Shown here one piece after another: positions 16,398-25,238 of a stretch of DNA of 64,000 nucleotides. Positions within the stretch are counted from its first letter, which is position 1. Every line of letters starts with the position of its first letter. Made by a program: the position numbers and the translations under genes. A model generated the notes under the pieces. That model did no database searches, had not been told where the DNA came from, and was given only the letters and a program-made list of their open reading frames with translations. This stretch comes from JADFGZ01 sp965222345 (GTDB taxonomy: Bacteria; Acidobacteriota; Terriglobia; 2-12-FULL-54-10): positions 380,413 through 444,412 of the forward strand of contig CBDCTS010000002.1 of the NCBI GenBank assembly GCA_965222345.1, given 5' to 3'.

Positions 16398-17680
16398 TGC
16401 AGGTGAACCTGACCCGTTTCCCGAATTTTTTTCCCGAAATAAGAGAGTTCTTCCAGGAAGGAGCCGGGGCCTTCCAGTTCGGAAATACGAAGCGGGTAAA
16501 AACTCGCGAATTGCTGCTGTTCCACAGCCGACGGATCGGTTTGTCTCCCAGCAGAAGAGCCACGGTGCCGATTACGGCTGGAGGGCGAATCACCGGGAAG
16601 CTCCAGGGATTCACGCTGGGGATGTTGAACGTCCAGACCGGGGCCCTGCCGTCGGAAAGCATTCCACCCAGTAACTACGGAGTGCTGCGAGTGAAACGGG
16701 ATGTGTTTTCGCGATCCACGGTGGGGGCCTTTCTGGTTAGCCGTGAGAAAGCGGGAAGCAGCGACTTCAACCGCGTTTACGGGATGGACGGCAAATTTGT
16801 CTTCCGTAAACATTTCACGATCGACGGCTTCTTGGCACAGTCCGCTGAGCCCGGCGAAGTAGAAGAGAACTGGGTAGCCAGCGCCAATGCGAAATGGGAT
16901 AGCGATTTTCTGCTAGTGGGGATGGAATATCTGTCGATCGATCCGAATTTCCGGGACGACCTGGGCTATATCCGTCGCAAAGACATCCGCCGATTCACTC
17001 CCTCTTTAGAATTCCGCCCTCGGCCTGACATCCGGTGGATCCGCCAGATAGAATTCTCCGGGCGTTGGGATTACCTCGTGAACCAGAAGAACCGTCTGGC
17101 GGAACGGATCGACAACTACCAATTCCAAATAACATTCCAGAGCGGTGACGTTCTCCGTATTGTCCCGCTCCAGCACTTTTTTGACAAAGTGGATAAACGG
17201 TCCAGGATTAAGGGCATCCGGATTCCCGCAGGAGACTACGCTTGGAACAGTTATAGTGTCCGATTCCAGGGGTTTCGCAAACGCAAGCTCGCGGGCAGCG
17301 TGTCCTTCACTCACAGTTATGGTTACTATGAGGGGGATTTGTATAAATGGTCTGTTTCGCCAGTGCTGAAGTTGAACAAAAGCCTCTCGGTAAACGTCAG
17401 CTACAAGATCAGTTATCTTACGCTTCCCGGGGGGACTTCCCCCAGCCACACCGTGGATGCACGCATCAATTATGTGTTCAACAAGCAATGGCTCACCAGC
17501 ACTATCCTCCAGTATGACAAAAGTAAATCTTTTGCAGGACTCCATTTCCGCCTGAATTATATCTTCCGGTCCGGCGACGATTTTTTCCTGATTTACAACG
17601 AAGGCCGCCGAGGGGGGAGTCAGCGTGGCCAGAAGGACCGTATCCTCCAGGCCAAGTTCACCTACTCCTTTGACTTCTAG
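16397..17680 (+). pseudogene. CBM9/DUF5916 protein, C-terminal half (split by IS)
   Basis: Continuation of the gene begun at 13943. The frame opens with VNLTRFPNFFPEIREFFQEG, which aligns with VNLTRFPLRFPEKRAFFLEG of the intact paralogue at 42710-45013, and runs as outer-membrane beta-strands to a C-terminal FTYSFDF ending in phenylalanine, typical of barrel proteins. No further stop or frameshift was seen, so the joined product would be about 768 residues. Without the insertion the gene appears functional. Confidence 0.85.
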
Positions 17681-17810
17681 CCCGAATTTCTCACCAGCCC
17701 TCCTGACGGATCGTCCAGAAGGACTTGGCGATCTGGGCGTTGTGAGCGATTCCGAGCCCCGGAGGGGGCGATAGAGTGCAGCTCCTGCCGGGGCTGGCGA
17801 GAAATGCGCC

Positions 17811-18578
17811 CTAGTTCGTCAACCGCCGATGGACGCCGCGACGCGCCCACACCGCCAGCAGCATTGACATGCCCAGCAGGTATGCCAGGTCCCACAGGAC
17901 GACCAGAGAGGCCTCGCCCCGAAAGGCGGCCCGAGCCAAACGGACCGGATGGAGCAGCGGCAGGATTTCCGCAATCCACAGCCAGCTTTCCGGCAGGCGC
18001 TCCTCCAGCGGAAAGAAGACTCCGGAAAACAGGAAAAGGGGTGTTAGAAACATCGTGAAATAGTAGCTGAACAGATCGATGCTTGGAATCCGCAGAGAGA
18101 AAACCATCCCGATGAGGGCAAACAGCAGTCCGGTCAGAGGAACCAGCGGCAAAACCAGCAGCGCGTAAGGCAGCGGGGCAAGCCCGGCCAGCAGGACGAT
18201 CACAAAAAAGGCCCCGCCATAGATGGATGCGCGCGTCACCGCCCAGAGCGTCTCGCCGGCCAGAATGTCGTCGGGCTCGATCGGCGTTGTCAGCATGGCG
18301 TCGTATGTTTTCTCGAAAATGAGCCGCACATAGACGTTGTAGGTCACCTCGTAGCTGGCGCCGTGCATTGCGGCGACGCAGACCAAGGCAGGCGCCAGGA
18401 AGGTGATGTAGGAGGTGCCGCCCATCTGGGTGATGTAGGAACCTACACCGACGCCGATTGCCACCAAGTAAAAGACCGGCTCGAAGAAGTTGGGCAGGAT
18501 ATTCCAAAGCCACGTGCGCTTGTATATTGCTGCATTGCGCCGCCAGACGGAGAAAGCGTGCGGAAACGATACACTCAC
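17811..18578 (-). CDS. ABC-2 type transporter permease (NodJ-like)
   Basis: A 255-residue membrane protein with about six helices. Features include the amphipathic N-terminus before KRTWLWNILPNFFEPVFYLVAIGVG, the FEKTYDAMLTTPI motif and the C-terminal LHPVRLARAAFRG, typical of ABC-2 exporters of the NodJ/drug type. Start GTG 18578 overlaps the ATPase stop codon (GTGA), so the two are translationally coupled. It would export a lipid-linked glycan or drug; the substrate is unknown. Confidence 0.88.
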   Translation of the reverse strand: MSVSFPHAFSVWRRNAAIYKRTWLWNILPNFFEPVFYLVAIGVGVGSYITQMGGTSYITFLAPALVCVAAMHGASYEVTYNVYVRLIFEKTYDAMLTTPIEPDDILAGETLWAVTRASIYGGAFFVIVLLAGLAPLPYALLVLPLVPLTGLLFALIGMVFSLRIPSIDLFSYYFTMFLTPLFLFSGVFFPLEERLPESWLWIAEILPLLHPVRLARAAFRGEASLVVLWDLAYLLGMSMLLAVWARRGVHRRLTN

Positions 18579-19498
18579 AGGGCGTCCTCCAGGCTGGTCC
18601 CCGTCAATGCCAGGAAGACGTCTTCGAGGTTGGTAGGCCGGACCACAAGCGCGCGGCGATCTCCCTGGTCCCATTGCCGGATCAGGTCGATGTGGGCGGT
18701 TACGTTGTTTAGGTAGAGCATGATGCGCTTGCCAACGCGCAGGTGCCGCAGAACCGTCCCCGTGCCGCCGAGCAGCGCCGATTCTTCCGCCGGATCGCAA
18801 TCGAATTCCACAGTCTCCCGTGCCAAGTGACGCGTGATCAGCGCGGCAGGAACGCCCTCCTCGATAATCTTTCCCTCGCAGACGATGGCGACCCGGTCGC
18901 ACAGCCGCTGGGCTTCGTCCATGTAATGCGTCGTGAGCAGCACGGTTGTGCCCCCGTCCTGCAGGGCTCGTATGCGAGACCATAAAGCAAGACGCACGGC
19001 GGGATCGAGGCCGGTCGTCGGCTCGTCGAGAATCACCAGCTCGGGCCGGTTGATGAGAGAAAGCGCAATGGCCAGCCGCCGCTTGAATCCGCCCGACAAG
19101 TTTTTAACGGGAACCTGAGCATGGGATCGCAGCTCTAAAAAGCCGATCAGTTCGTCGATGCGGCGCACGAGGTCCGCATGCTTCAACAAGTGGAATCGCC
19201 CGAACACCCGCAGGTTCTCTACGGGCGAGAGTTCTTCTATGAGAACATTATGCTGGAGTGTCACCCCCAGCCGGGAGCGCACGGCACGAAGATCGCGGGC
19301 GATGTCTGACCCAAAAACCAGAACCGTGCCGCTGCTCGGCTTGGTGACGCCGTAGATCATCCGCAGCGCCGTTGTCTTCCCCGCCCCATTCGGACCCAGG
19401 AGGCCGAAGCAGGTTCCGGCCGGGACCTGCAGGTTTAACTGGTCCACCGCCAGACGGTTCCCAAAGCGCTTGGAAATGGAGCAGGCCTCAACAATCAT
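18575..19498 (-). CDS. ABC transporter ATPase (NodI-like)
   Basis: A 307-residue ATPase with Walker A GPNGAGKTT, Q-loop around TLQHNVL, signature LSGGFKRRL, Walker B LVILDEPTTGLD and switch histidine in LLTTHYMDEA. The C-terminal ~90 residues (VEFDC..., RPTNLEDVFLALTG) are as in NodI/DrrA-type exporters. It precedes and overlaps the permease gene by 4 bases and forms a two-gene export operon with it. Confidence 0.93.
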   Translation of the reverse strand: MIVEACSISKRFGNRLAVDQLNLQVPAGTCFGLLGPNGAGKTTALRMIYGVTKPSSGTVLVFGSDIARDLRAVRSRLGVTLQHNVLIEELSPVENLRVFGRFHLLKHADLVRRIDELIGFLELRSHAQVPVKNLSGGFKRRLAIALSLINRPELVILDEPTTGLDPAVRLALWSRIRALQDGGTTVLLTTHYMDEAQRLCDRVAIVCEGKIIEEGVPAALITRHLARETVEFDCDPAEESALLGGTGTVLRHLRVGKRIMLYLNNVTAHIDLIRQWDQGDRRALVVRPTNLEDVFLALTGTSLEDAL

Positions 19499-19816
19499 GC
19501 AATACAGAATACTGGCGACAGTATGATTGTTGTTAGTGGAAAAATGCGTGTGAGGAATTTTGATCAGAAGTCAGAACGATATTCAATCCGAGCCGCGACC
19601 ATAAAACAGCGGTCAACGGGCCAACCTGCTGGAAAGAAGCCTGAAGCGCTATCCCAGCTCAGCGGGGTTCTCTATGGCATTTCCCCAGCAGGCTTGGCCC
19701 AGAGATTTGCGGCAAAATCTTCCGGGATGCCTTTCCGAGAATCGAGGTCTCTTGGCGGCAACAGGTTTGGAACTGCTAATTTACCGTGCTACCCGTGGGA
19801 GGGAACAGAGCTTGCG
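19499..19816. other. Intergenic, contains one degenerate dispersed repeat
   Basis: Roughly 320 bases between the ABC ATPase start and the end of the leftward thioesterase gene. A copy of the CGAGCCGCGAC repeat sits at 19588-19617. No gene recognised; the long rightward frame through it lacks coding character. Confidence 0.4.
19588..19617 (+). repeat. Dispersed CGAGCCGCGAC repeat, copy 1
   Basis: The core CCGAGCCGCGACCATAAAAC is followed by AGCGGTCAAC. Related copies are at 26255-26280 and 37644-37670. All three are intergenic and share CGAGCCGCGAC followed after 7-8 bases by AGCGG. Confidence 0.5.
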
Positions 19817-20278
19817 CTACGATGGACCGCTATGGCTTGGCAGGTTTCCCGAAGCGACCGCAACTCTCTTCCGAATTTCTTGCGGAATCGGTTCTGCTTT
19901 GGGCTGGCCTTTGACCCCCCTGGCGCAAACAACAACCAGGTGGCCACGGGCGACTTCCACGCCGTCCTTCCCGAACGAAACTTCAAACGTCATACTCTTG
20001 TCGCCGATCCGCTCGACCCAGATATGAATCTGCAAGAGGTCGTCAAACCCGACCGGCTTTTTGAAATCGCAAGAGACACTGACGTAAGGCCAGTCAAATT
20101 CCTCATCCTCCGTCCCTCCCCAGAAATTCGTCAGTGGTCCCGGCAGGTCCAGGGAGCGAAAGAATTCGGCTACTGCCGTATCCATGTACTTGAAGTAATT
20201 GGAAAAATGAATCAGTCCAACTCGGTCGGTTTCATGAAATTCCACTCGCCTCTGCACAATATGTTCGGAAATTGGCAT
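19817..20278 (-). CDS. Acyl-CoA thioesterase, 4HBT hotdog fold
   Basis: A 153-residue hotdog protein. The active-site region VEFHETDRVGLIHFSNYFKYMDTA has the D-x-x-G-x-x-H/Y...Y layout of YbgC/4-hydroxybenzoyl-CoA-type thioesterases, followed by VSCDFKKPVGFDDLLQI and FEVSFGKDGVEVARGHLVVV. It probably hydrolyses an acyl-CoA; the substrate is not evident. It is the last of a small leftward group with the TPR gene at 20528. Confidence 0.85.
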   Translation of the reverse strand: MPISEHIVQRRVEFHETDRVGLIHFSNYFKYMDTAVAEFFRSLDLPGPLTNFWGGTEDEEFDWPYVSVSCDFKKPVGFDDLLQIHIWVERIGDKSMTFEVSFGKDGVEVARGHLVVVCARGVKGQPKAEPIPQEIRKRVAVASGNLPSHSGPS

Positions 20279-20527
20279 AGCATCTCTCCTCCGGCACGCG
20301 GTTCGTCGAATGGGCTATTCGCCCGGAATTGCGCCCACCGGGCATGGTCGGCAGATATGCCGCAGCAGGCGTTTCCTTCCGACTTTTCCGGCGCTCGGAA
20401 TCGCCAGAACGCCCGGATTGCTAAGCCCTTCTGGACGATCTGCCCGAAGAGAAGAAGAAAAGTGGAAGAAATAGCAGCGGCTTGCGGCCTGTTTGGGAGA
20501 TTCCCTTGTGACAACCACAGGATCCCC

Positions 20528-20839
20528 TCACAGCTCATCCAGTGCCGCCTCCATTTCGCTCTTGGTATGGAGGTCGCCGCTCCGGCTGGCAGCTTCGATC
20601 CCTTTTGTGAGCGCTTGGCGGGCCTCTTCCGTCTCTCCCGTCTTAGCCAGAACCTGCGCAGCCTGAAAATAGGCCGCCGCATAATCCGGATGCAGCTCCC
20701 AGAGCTTGCGGAAATGATCCATTGCCTTACCGTACTCTTCCTGCCTGGCGTACTCCATCGCCAAGCCGTAGCGGGCAAAGGAATTGCTTGGATTTTTCTC
20801 CAGCATCTGCGTCAGAATCTCATATCGATTATTTTCCAC
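20528..20839 (-). CDS. Small tetratricopeptide-repeat protein
   Basis: A 103-residue protein made of about two and a half TPR units (PSNSFARYGLAMEYARQEEYGKAMDHFRKL, then DYAAAYFQAAQVLAKTGETEEARQAL). GTG 20839 is preceded by AAAGGAG at about 9 nt and gives the start VENNRYEILTQML; upstream in-frame codons are not conserved-looking. TPR proteins mediate protein contacts; the partner is unknown. Confidence 0.75.
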   Translation of the reverse strand: MENNRYEILTQMLEKNPSNSFARYGLAMEYARQEEYGKAMDHFRKLWELHPDYAAAYFQAAQVLAKTGETEEARQALTKGIEAASRSGDLHTKSEMEAALDEL

Positions 20840-20983
20840 CAGTCCTTCTCCTTTGTTTGCCGGTTGGCGTGGCTTTCGGTTCCGTACAGGAAACTGAGGA
20901 CAGCTTGCCTCCCCTTCCTGCCTCCGGTATGATAGCAAACGTTCTCGAAAACTTTGTACCCCAGAAAAAGAAGGAGGTTCCGC

Positions 20984-21802
20984 ATGCAAGTGAAACGGGC
21001 CCTGCTAGTGGTTCTGTGCGGCTTGGCGGGAGTCGCAGGAGCGAACGGGCAGCAATCGCCGCCAAAAGAATTTGATCCTTCCGGCTCGGACGCCCGCGCC
21101 ATTGAGGTCGCGGACGAAATGGTGCAGGCCATGGGCGGCATGGACTCCTGGAGTAACGCCCGATTTCTGCGCTATGACTGGGTAACGGAACGGGACGGAA
21201 ATGTCGGCCGTATTGCTCAACACCTTTGGGACAAGCACACCGGGCGATATCGCGTGGAGACCATGAACGATGGAAAGCTGCACACCGTGCTGTTCAACGT
21301 GAACACCAGGGAAGGCACCGCCTACGTGGACGGCCAGATGGCCACTGGCGAGGAGGCAACCGCATTGCTTGCCTCCGGCTACCAGCGCTACATCAATGAC
21401 GGTTACTGGTTTTATATGCCTTTCAAGTGGAAAGACCCTGGAGTCCGCCTGAAATATGAAGGCGAGGAAGAAATTGACGGGAAAACCTACGACGTGGTCC
21501 AGCTAAGCTATGACAACGTTGGCTTAACACCCAATGATATTTTTTGGGGTTACGTCAACAAGGAGACTCGCATGATGGACCAATGGGCTTATGTACTTAA
21601 GGGAGCCCAAGTACCCCGAACATATAGAAAATGGTCCGGATGGCAAAGTTATGCCGGCGTTACGCTCGCCTCGGACAGACTTTCTTCGGATGATCCGGGC
21701 CGAAAATTACTGATCCGAAACATCGGCATCTACACGGAGGTGGAAGACCGCTATTTCACCTCACCGGAGGCGTCGTTGTCTGAGTTCCACGCGGAGCGCT
21801 AG
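20984..21802 (+). CDS. Exported protein, lipoprotein-sorting-like fold possible
   Basis: A 272-residue protein with a signal peptide (MQVKRALLVVLCGLAGVAGANG). The mature part is beta-rich: WSNARFLRYDWVTERDG, HLWDKHTGRYRVET, GTAYVDGQMATG, WFYMPFKWKDPGVRLKYEGEEEIDGKTYDVVQLSYDNVGLTP. This resembles the incomplete barrel of LolA/LppX-like lipid carriers, but I cannot assign a family firmly. AAGGAGG lies 6-7 nt before ATG 20984. It is divergent from the TPR gene. Confidence 0.7.
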   Translation: MQVKRALLVVLCGLAGVAGANGQQSPPKEFDPSGSDARAIEVADEMVQAMGGMDSWSNARFLRYDWVTERDGNVGRIAQHLWDKHTGRYRVETMNDGKLHTVLFNVNTREGTAYVDGQMATGEEATALLASGYQRYINDGYWFYMPFKWKDPGVRLKYEGEEEIDGKTYDVVQLSYDNVGLTPNDIFWGYVNKETRMMDQWAYVLKGAQVPRTYRKWSGWQSYAGVTLASDRLSSDDPGRKLLIRNIGIYTEVEDRYFTSPEASLSEFHAER

Positions 21803-21900
21803 TTTCGTTTCCCTTTGCCGGCAGGAGACCACAGCACCGGGCACATGATTAACGGGACCATCGGCGAGTCGAGCAGACTCAAAGATCTGATAGGCCCCTG

Positions 21901-22107
21901 GCCCGGGTACCCGACGAGGACCTGTGCGCCGTACTCGACCCGGAGGCGAACAGCCTCGCCCTCATCCTGAAATACCTCTCGGGCAATCTGCGCTCGCGGT
22001 GGACAGACTTTCTCACCTCGGGGGAAGAAAAGTCTTTTCGAAGCCGCGAATCGGAGTTCCTCTCATCGTTCAGGTCGCGGTTTGGTTCCGGGCGCTCGGC
22101 ACAGTGA
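21901..22107 (+). pseudogene. DinB/DUF1572-family remnant
   Basis: A 68-codon open stretch without a start codon reads DEDLCAVLDPEANSLALI, LKYLSGNLRSRWTDFLTSGEEKS and SRESEF, which matches the first half of DUF1572 (DinB-like) proteins. Upstream in this frame is a TAA at 21850-21852, and the rest of the domain after SEFLSS is lost before the TGA at 22105-22107. It is therefore a decayed fragment between the exported protein and the broken thioesterase. Confidence 0.6.
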
Positions 22108-22170
22108 GTTCACAGAAGCAAAAGCGAGCCCCGGCGGCTAGCTTGGTCGCGTCAGTTTACGGAGGTCCGC

Positions 22171-22673
22171 ATGCCCAAAAAGAAGCTTCCTCCCCCCAAG
22201 CCCGTCCGCCATTCGTAGTCTGAAATACCCAGGTGGTTCTGCCTAACGACGCCAACCCACTGGGCACCATCCTGGGCGGCAAGGTCATGCATCTAGTGGA
22301 CATTGTGGCTGCGATTGCCGCGCACCGGCATTCCAGTTGCTTCGTGGTCACCGCAGCGGTCGACCACATGGACTTCCGCTTCCCTATCCGCGTGGGGGAG
22401 GTAGTGGTAATGAAGTCCTCGGTAAACCGTGTTTTCGGCTCTTCGATGGAGGTAGGAGTGAAGGTGTTCCGTGAGGAGCAGTTCACGAGCAAGCGACAGC
22501 ACAGCAGTTCGGCCTATCTGACGTTTGTGGCTATCGACGAGAGCAGAAAACCGAAACTATCGCCTCAAATAATCCCAGAAACCCGTGAAGAAAAAAGGCG
22601 TTATCGCGAAGCGGGGATTAGGCGTCGCCAGCGTATTCGGCAACTGCGAGGAAAACCCGCCGGGGGTTGCTGA
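22171..22673 (+). pseudogene. Acyl-CoA thioesterase (hotdog), broken at N-terminus
   Basis: ATG 22171 is preceded by GGAGG and opens MPKKKLPPPKPVRHS, but meets TAG at 22216-22218; restoring the family reading also needs a one-base shift about 12 bases later, after which VVLPNDANPLGTILGGKVMHLVDIVAAIAAHRHS and the rest of a YciA/BFIT-type hotdog domain are intact to the stop. So a nonsense change (probably CAG to TAG) and a one-base deletion have hit the start. A GTG at 22233 could allow a shortened protein lacking only the leader and first strand. Confidence 0.7.
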
Positions 22674-22772
22674 AAATATCCTTCCTGCTTACTTGGAGCT
22701 CTCTGAACCGCATTCGGCGACATCTATCTCTGCCGTTTTAAAACAGCACACTCGATATAGATGTAGACAGGG

Positions 22773-23072
22773 TTAGCTTTCTCTTGAGTTGGCTTTGTAA
22801 AGATACTTGATGCCGGGTTTGTAGATCAGCAAATTCGGTGCGGTTTCCCGGTTCACCTTGATACAATGCTTGTCGTACCATTCGATCACTCCGCGAATCT
22901 GCTCGCCGTCCTGCAAGACCACCACCATAGGGGTCTTCGCCTGCATTTGTTTCACGTAATAGAAGTTTTCGGCATTCGTCTGGTCCGGCGGGGCAGGTTT
23001 CTTCCGTTGTGGCCGCGGACTCATCTGATCTCTTACATCGGTCAAGGACGGGCGAATCAATTTACGGTTCAC
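22773..23072 (-). CDS. hfq: Hfq-like Sm RNA-binding protein
   Basis: A 99-residue protein. Residues about 33-95 follow the Hfq Sm fold: helix NAENFYYVKQMQ, then TPMVVVLQDGEQIRGVIEWYD (Sm1, compare the usual NGVQLRG) and LIYKPGIKYLYK (Sm2, compare the usual YKHAISTI). The KH of classical Hfq is replaced by KP, and there is a 32-residue proline/lysine-rich N-terminal extension. Start GTG 23072 has AGGAG 6 nt upstream. It probably acts as an RNA chaperone, though divergence makes sRNA binding uncertain. Confidence 0.72.
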   Translation of the reverse strand: MNRKLIRPSLTDVRDQMSPRPQRKKPAPPDQTNAENFYYVKQMQAKTPMVVVLQDGEQIRGVIEWYDKHCIKVNRETAPNLLIYKPGIKYLYKANSRES

Positions 23073-23351
23073 TTTCTTCTCCTAATCAAGTGCGGTCATC
23101 AAGGGCAGCAGTCTTCATTTGCAATATGGCGGAAGGGAGTTTGAAGCGTTTTCCCAATGCAATCCGATCTTTTAGGCTGCAACTACGGCGATTTCCTTAC
23201 TTTTCGCTTGGAAACAGCAATTCTTTAATGGTTTATATCCGTTCCCGCCTGCCGCGCTTCCACCGTCGTTTTGTGGAGCAACACTGCTGGTGGGTAACAG
23301 GCTAACCGATTATCCTCAGGCCGGGGCAATGGGGCCGAATTTCCCAGATCC

Positions 23352-24443
23352 TCAATCAGAAATCCGGCGAGCCGGAACCATACTGACGGCAAAGGCTTCC
23401 AGGGCTATCTGCGTTGGAACATTGCGCCGCAGGTTTGCTTCCAGATTGTCGAGAGCCTGAGAGGCGCGTATTACCTCTCTTATACCTACAGAACGGGTCA
23501 TCTGCTTCAAAACCGCTGCCCGATCCACATTTCGGAGTGGCTCTCTGCTGGCCCTTGCCTCTATATGGAGGATATCTTGGAAGAGACTATATAGGACATC
23601 CAGCAAATTTTCAAGTCTTTCTTTCTCGCTGGCGAGCTTCTGTGCCTGCCGGAACAATTCTGCAAAGTTGCTCCCCTCCAGGCCCGATTGCAGGATCGTG
23701 AGCAGGCTGTCCCGGAGACGGCAATACCGCTCCAGGTCAATACGCCGGGCCAGGCCGGGGCAACCCCTGGAAACGGCGGCCCGCAAGCCGCGTTCCTGCC
23801 CGTCCTGACCCACGCCGACCTTGTCCAGAAAGGCCTCGACCTGCTCTTTGGGCAGGGCGCACAGCGAGATGGTGACACAACGGGAGCGGATGGTGGGTAG
23901 AAGAGCCATCTCATTCGGCGTGGTGAGCAGCAGCAGGGCGTAGGGCGGAGGCTCTTCGAGCGATTTCAGCAGCGAATTGGCCGCCGCCCGGTCCATGCGG
24001 TCTGCCTCCGGCAACAGGAAAATCTTCTTCCTGCCGCCGATCGGCAAGAAAGTGAGCGCATGCTTCAGGTGCCTGGCCTGCTCAATCTGGAACAGACGCA
24101 GCGGCCCATTGGGAGGCAGCAGTAAAACGTCCGGATGGTACTGGATTAGAAGCGGAATTTCTCGCGGGCGCTTGGTGAGCTTTTCCCTTTCCTGCTCGGC
24201 CTGCTCCACCGCCGCGCGCCGGTCATCGGTCAAGCCAATCGCCTGGCAACTTTTACAAACGCCGCAAAAATCATTTTCCCTCTCCCCGCAGTGGAGGGTC
24301 TTGGCCAGCATCTGCGCAAGCGTATACTTACCCACTCCGGGAGGACCGGAAATGATCAGCGCATGGGGCATCCTGTCCCTGGCCATCATGCCCTGAATCA
24401 GCTCTAGCGCATCCCGATTTCCACAGAAATCCTCAAACCCCAC
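23352..24443 (-). CDS. holB: DNA polymerase III subunit delta'
   Basis: A 363-residue clamp-loader subunit. Walker A is SGPPGVGKYTL, followed by a zinc-binding cluster (C-x8-C-x2-C-x2-C around HCGERENDFCGVCKSC), a Walker B-like LLPEADRMDRAAANSLLKSLEEPP, and TPNEMALLPTIRSRC (sensor 1 / SRC motif). It loads the sliding clamp as part of the DnaX complex. GTG 24443 overlaps the end of tmk by 11 bases, the usual tmk-holB order. Confidence 0.92.
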   Translation of the reverse strand: MGFEDFCGNRDALELIQGMMARDRMPHALIISGPPGVGKYTLAQMLAKTLHCGERENDFCGVCKSCQAIGLTDDRRAAVEQAEQEREKLTKRPREIPLLIQYHPDVLLLPPNGPLRLFQIEQARHLKHALTFLPIGGRKKIFLLPEADRMDRAAANSLLKSLEEPPPYALLLLTTPNEMALLPTIRSRCVTISLCALPKEQVEAFLDKVGVGQDGQERGLRAAVSRGCPGLARRIDLERYCRLRDSLLTILQSGLEGSNFAELFRQAQKLASEKERLENLLDVLYSLFQDILHIEARASREPLRNVDRAAVLKQMTRSVGIREVIRASQALDNLEANLRRNVPTQIALEAFAVSMVPARRISD

Positions 24444-25101
24444 CTGTGCCCCCGCCGCCTGCCTTCAAAAATCCATCGACAAGTTCACGGACCCGGTTGT
24501 GAACCTCGTCCATGCTGCCCCTTCCGTCCAGGAGCCGCACCCTGCCCGGCTCCAGCTTGCCAATCGCTTCATAACCTTGCCGCACGCGCCTGAAAAACTC
24601 CAATCCTTCCTTTTCGAAGCGGCTTTCTTTTTCCTGCGCCACGCGATTGCGCTCTCGCGCACGGTTCATCCCTGTTTCCGGGTCAATATCCAAGATGACG
24701 GTCAAATCCGGGCGGAGGCCACGGCAGAACAAATCCTCCAGAGCCCGGATCGCATCCGGGGATATGCCCCGCCCGTAACCCTGATATGCAATCGAAGAGT
24801 CCGTGAAACGGTCACAGAGAACGATATTTTTCCCCTGGAGCGCAGGTAGGATGACTTCTTCGATGTTCTGGGAGCGCGCGGCAAACATCAATGCCAGCTC
24901 TGCGGGTACAGAAAGCGGGTCTGATGTGGCACGGAGCACAATGTCGCGGATGCGCCGCCCCGTGGCCGTCCCGCCCGGTTCCTGTGTTGTCGTCACTGTG
25001 TGACCTTGCCGGCGGAGACGCGAGGCCTCCCGTTCCAGTTGCGTGCTTTTGCCGCAACCGTCCAGTCCTTCAAACGTGATGAATTTCCCTGAATGCTTCA
25101 A
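24433..25101 (-). CDS. tmk: Thymidylate kinase
   Basis: A 222-residue kinase converting dTMP to dTDP. P-loop GLDGCGKST, the DRF-type motif CDRFTDSSIAYQGYGRG, and TQEPGGTATGRRIRDIVL (dTMP-binding EPGGT) are all present. The lid region is RARERNRVAQEKESRFEKE. It is first in the tmk-holB operon and overlaps holB. Confidence 0.95.
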   Translation of the reverse strand: MKHSGKFITFEGLDGCGKSTQLEREASRLRRQGHTVTTTQEPGGTATGRRIRDIVLRATSDPLSVPAELALMFAARSQNIEEVILPALQGKNIVLCDRFTDSSIAYQGYGRGISPDAIRALEDLFCRGLRPDLTVILDIDPETGMNRARERNRVAQEKESRFEKEGLEFFRRVRQGYEAIGKLEPGRVRLLDGRGSMDEVHNRVRELVDGFLKAGGGGTGGV

Positions 25102-25238
25102 AAAATCCCTGGATGTAGTGGAGTGGAGAACATCATAGCACCTCTCCGGCTGGCTGTCTCACACGCACCAGGTCTTCGCACCCCACCGCCCGTCCCTTCC
25201 AGGCCAGCATGTTAGAATCTTTGTGGAAAGGCCCTTCT

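Noticed and set aside
16213..16674. Rightward frame crossing the IS right end
   Set aside because: Overlaps transposase and DUF5916 frames and spans the element junction; a chance frame.
22216..22218. TAG as pyrrolysine
   Set aside because: A frameshift follows within about 12 bases, so a simple recoding does not restore the protein; decay is simpler.
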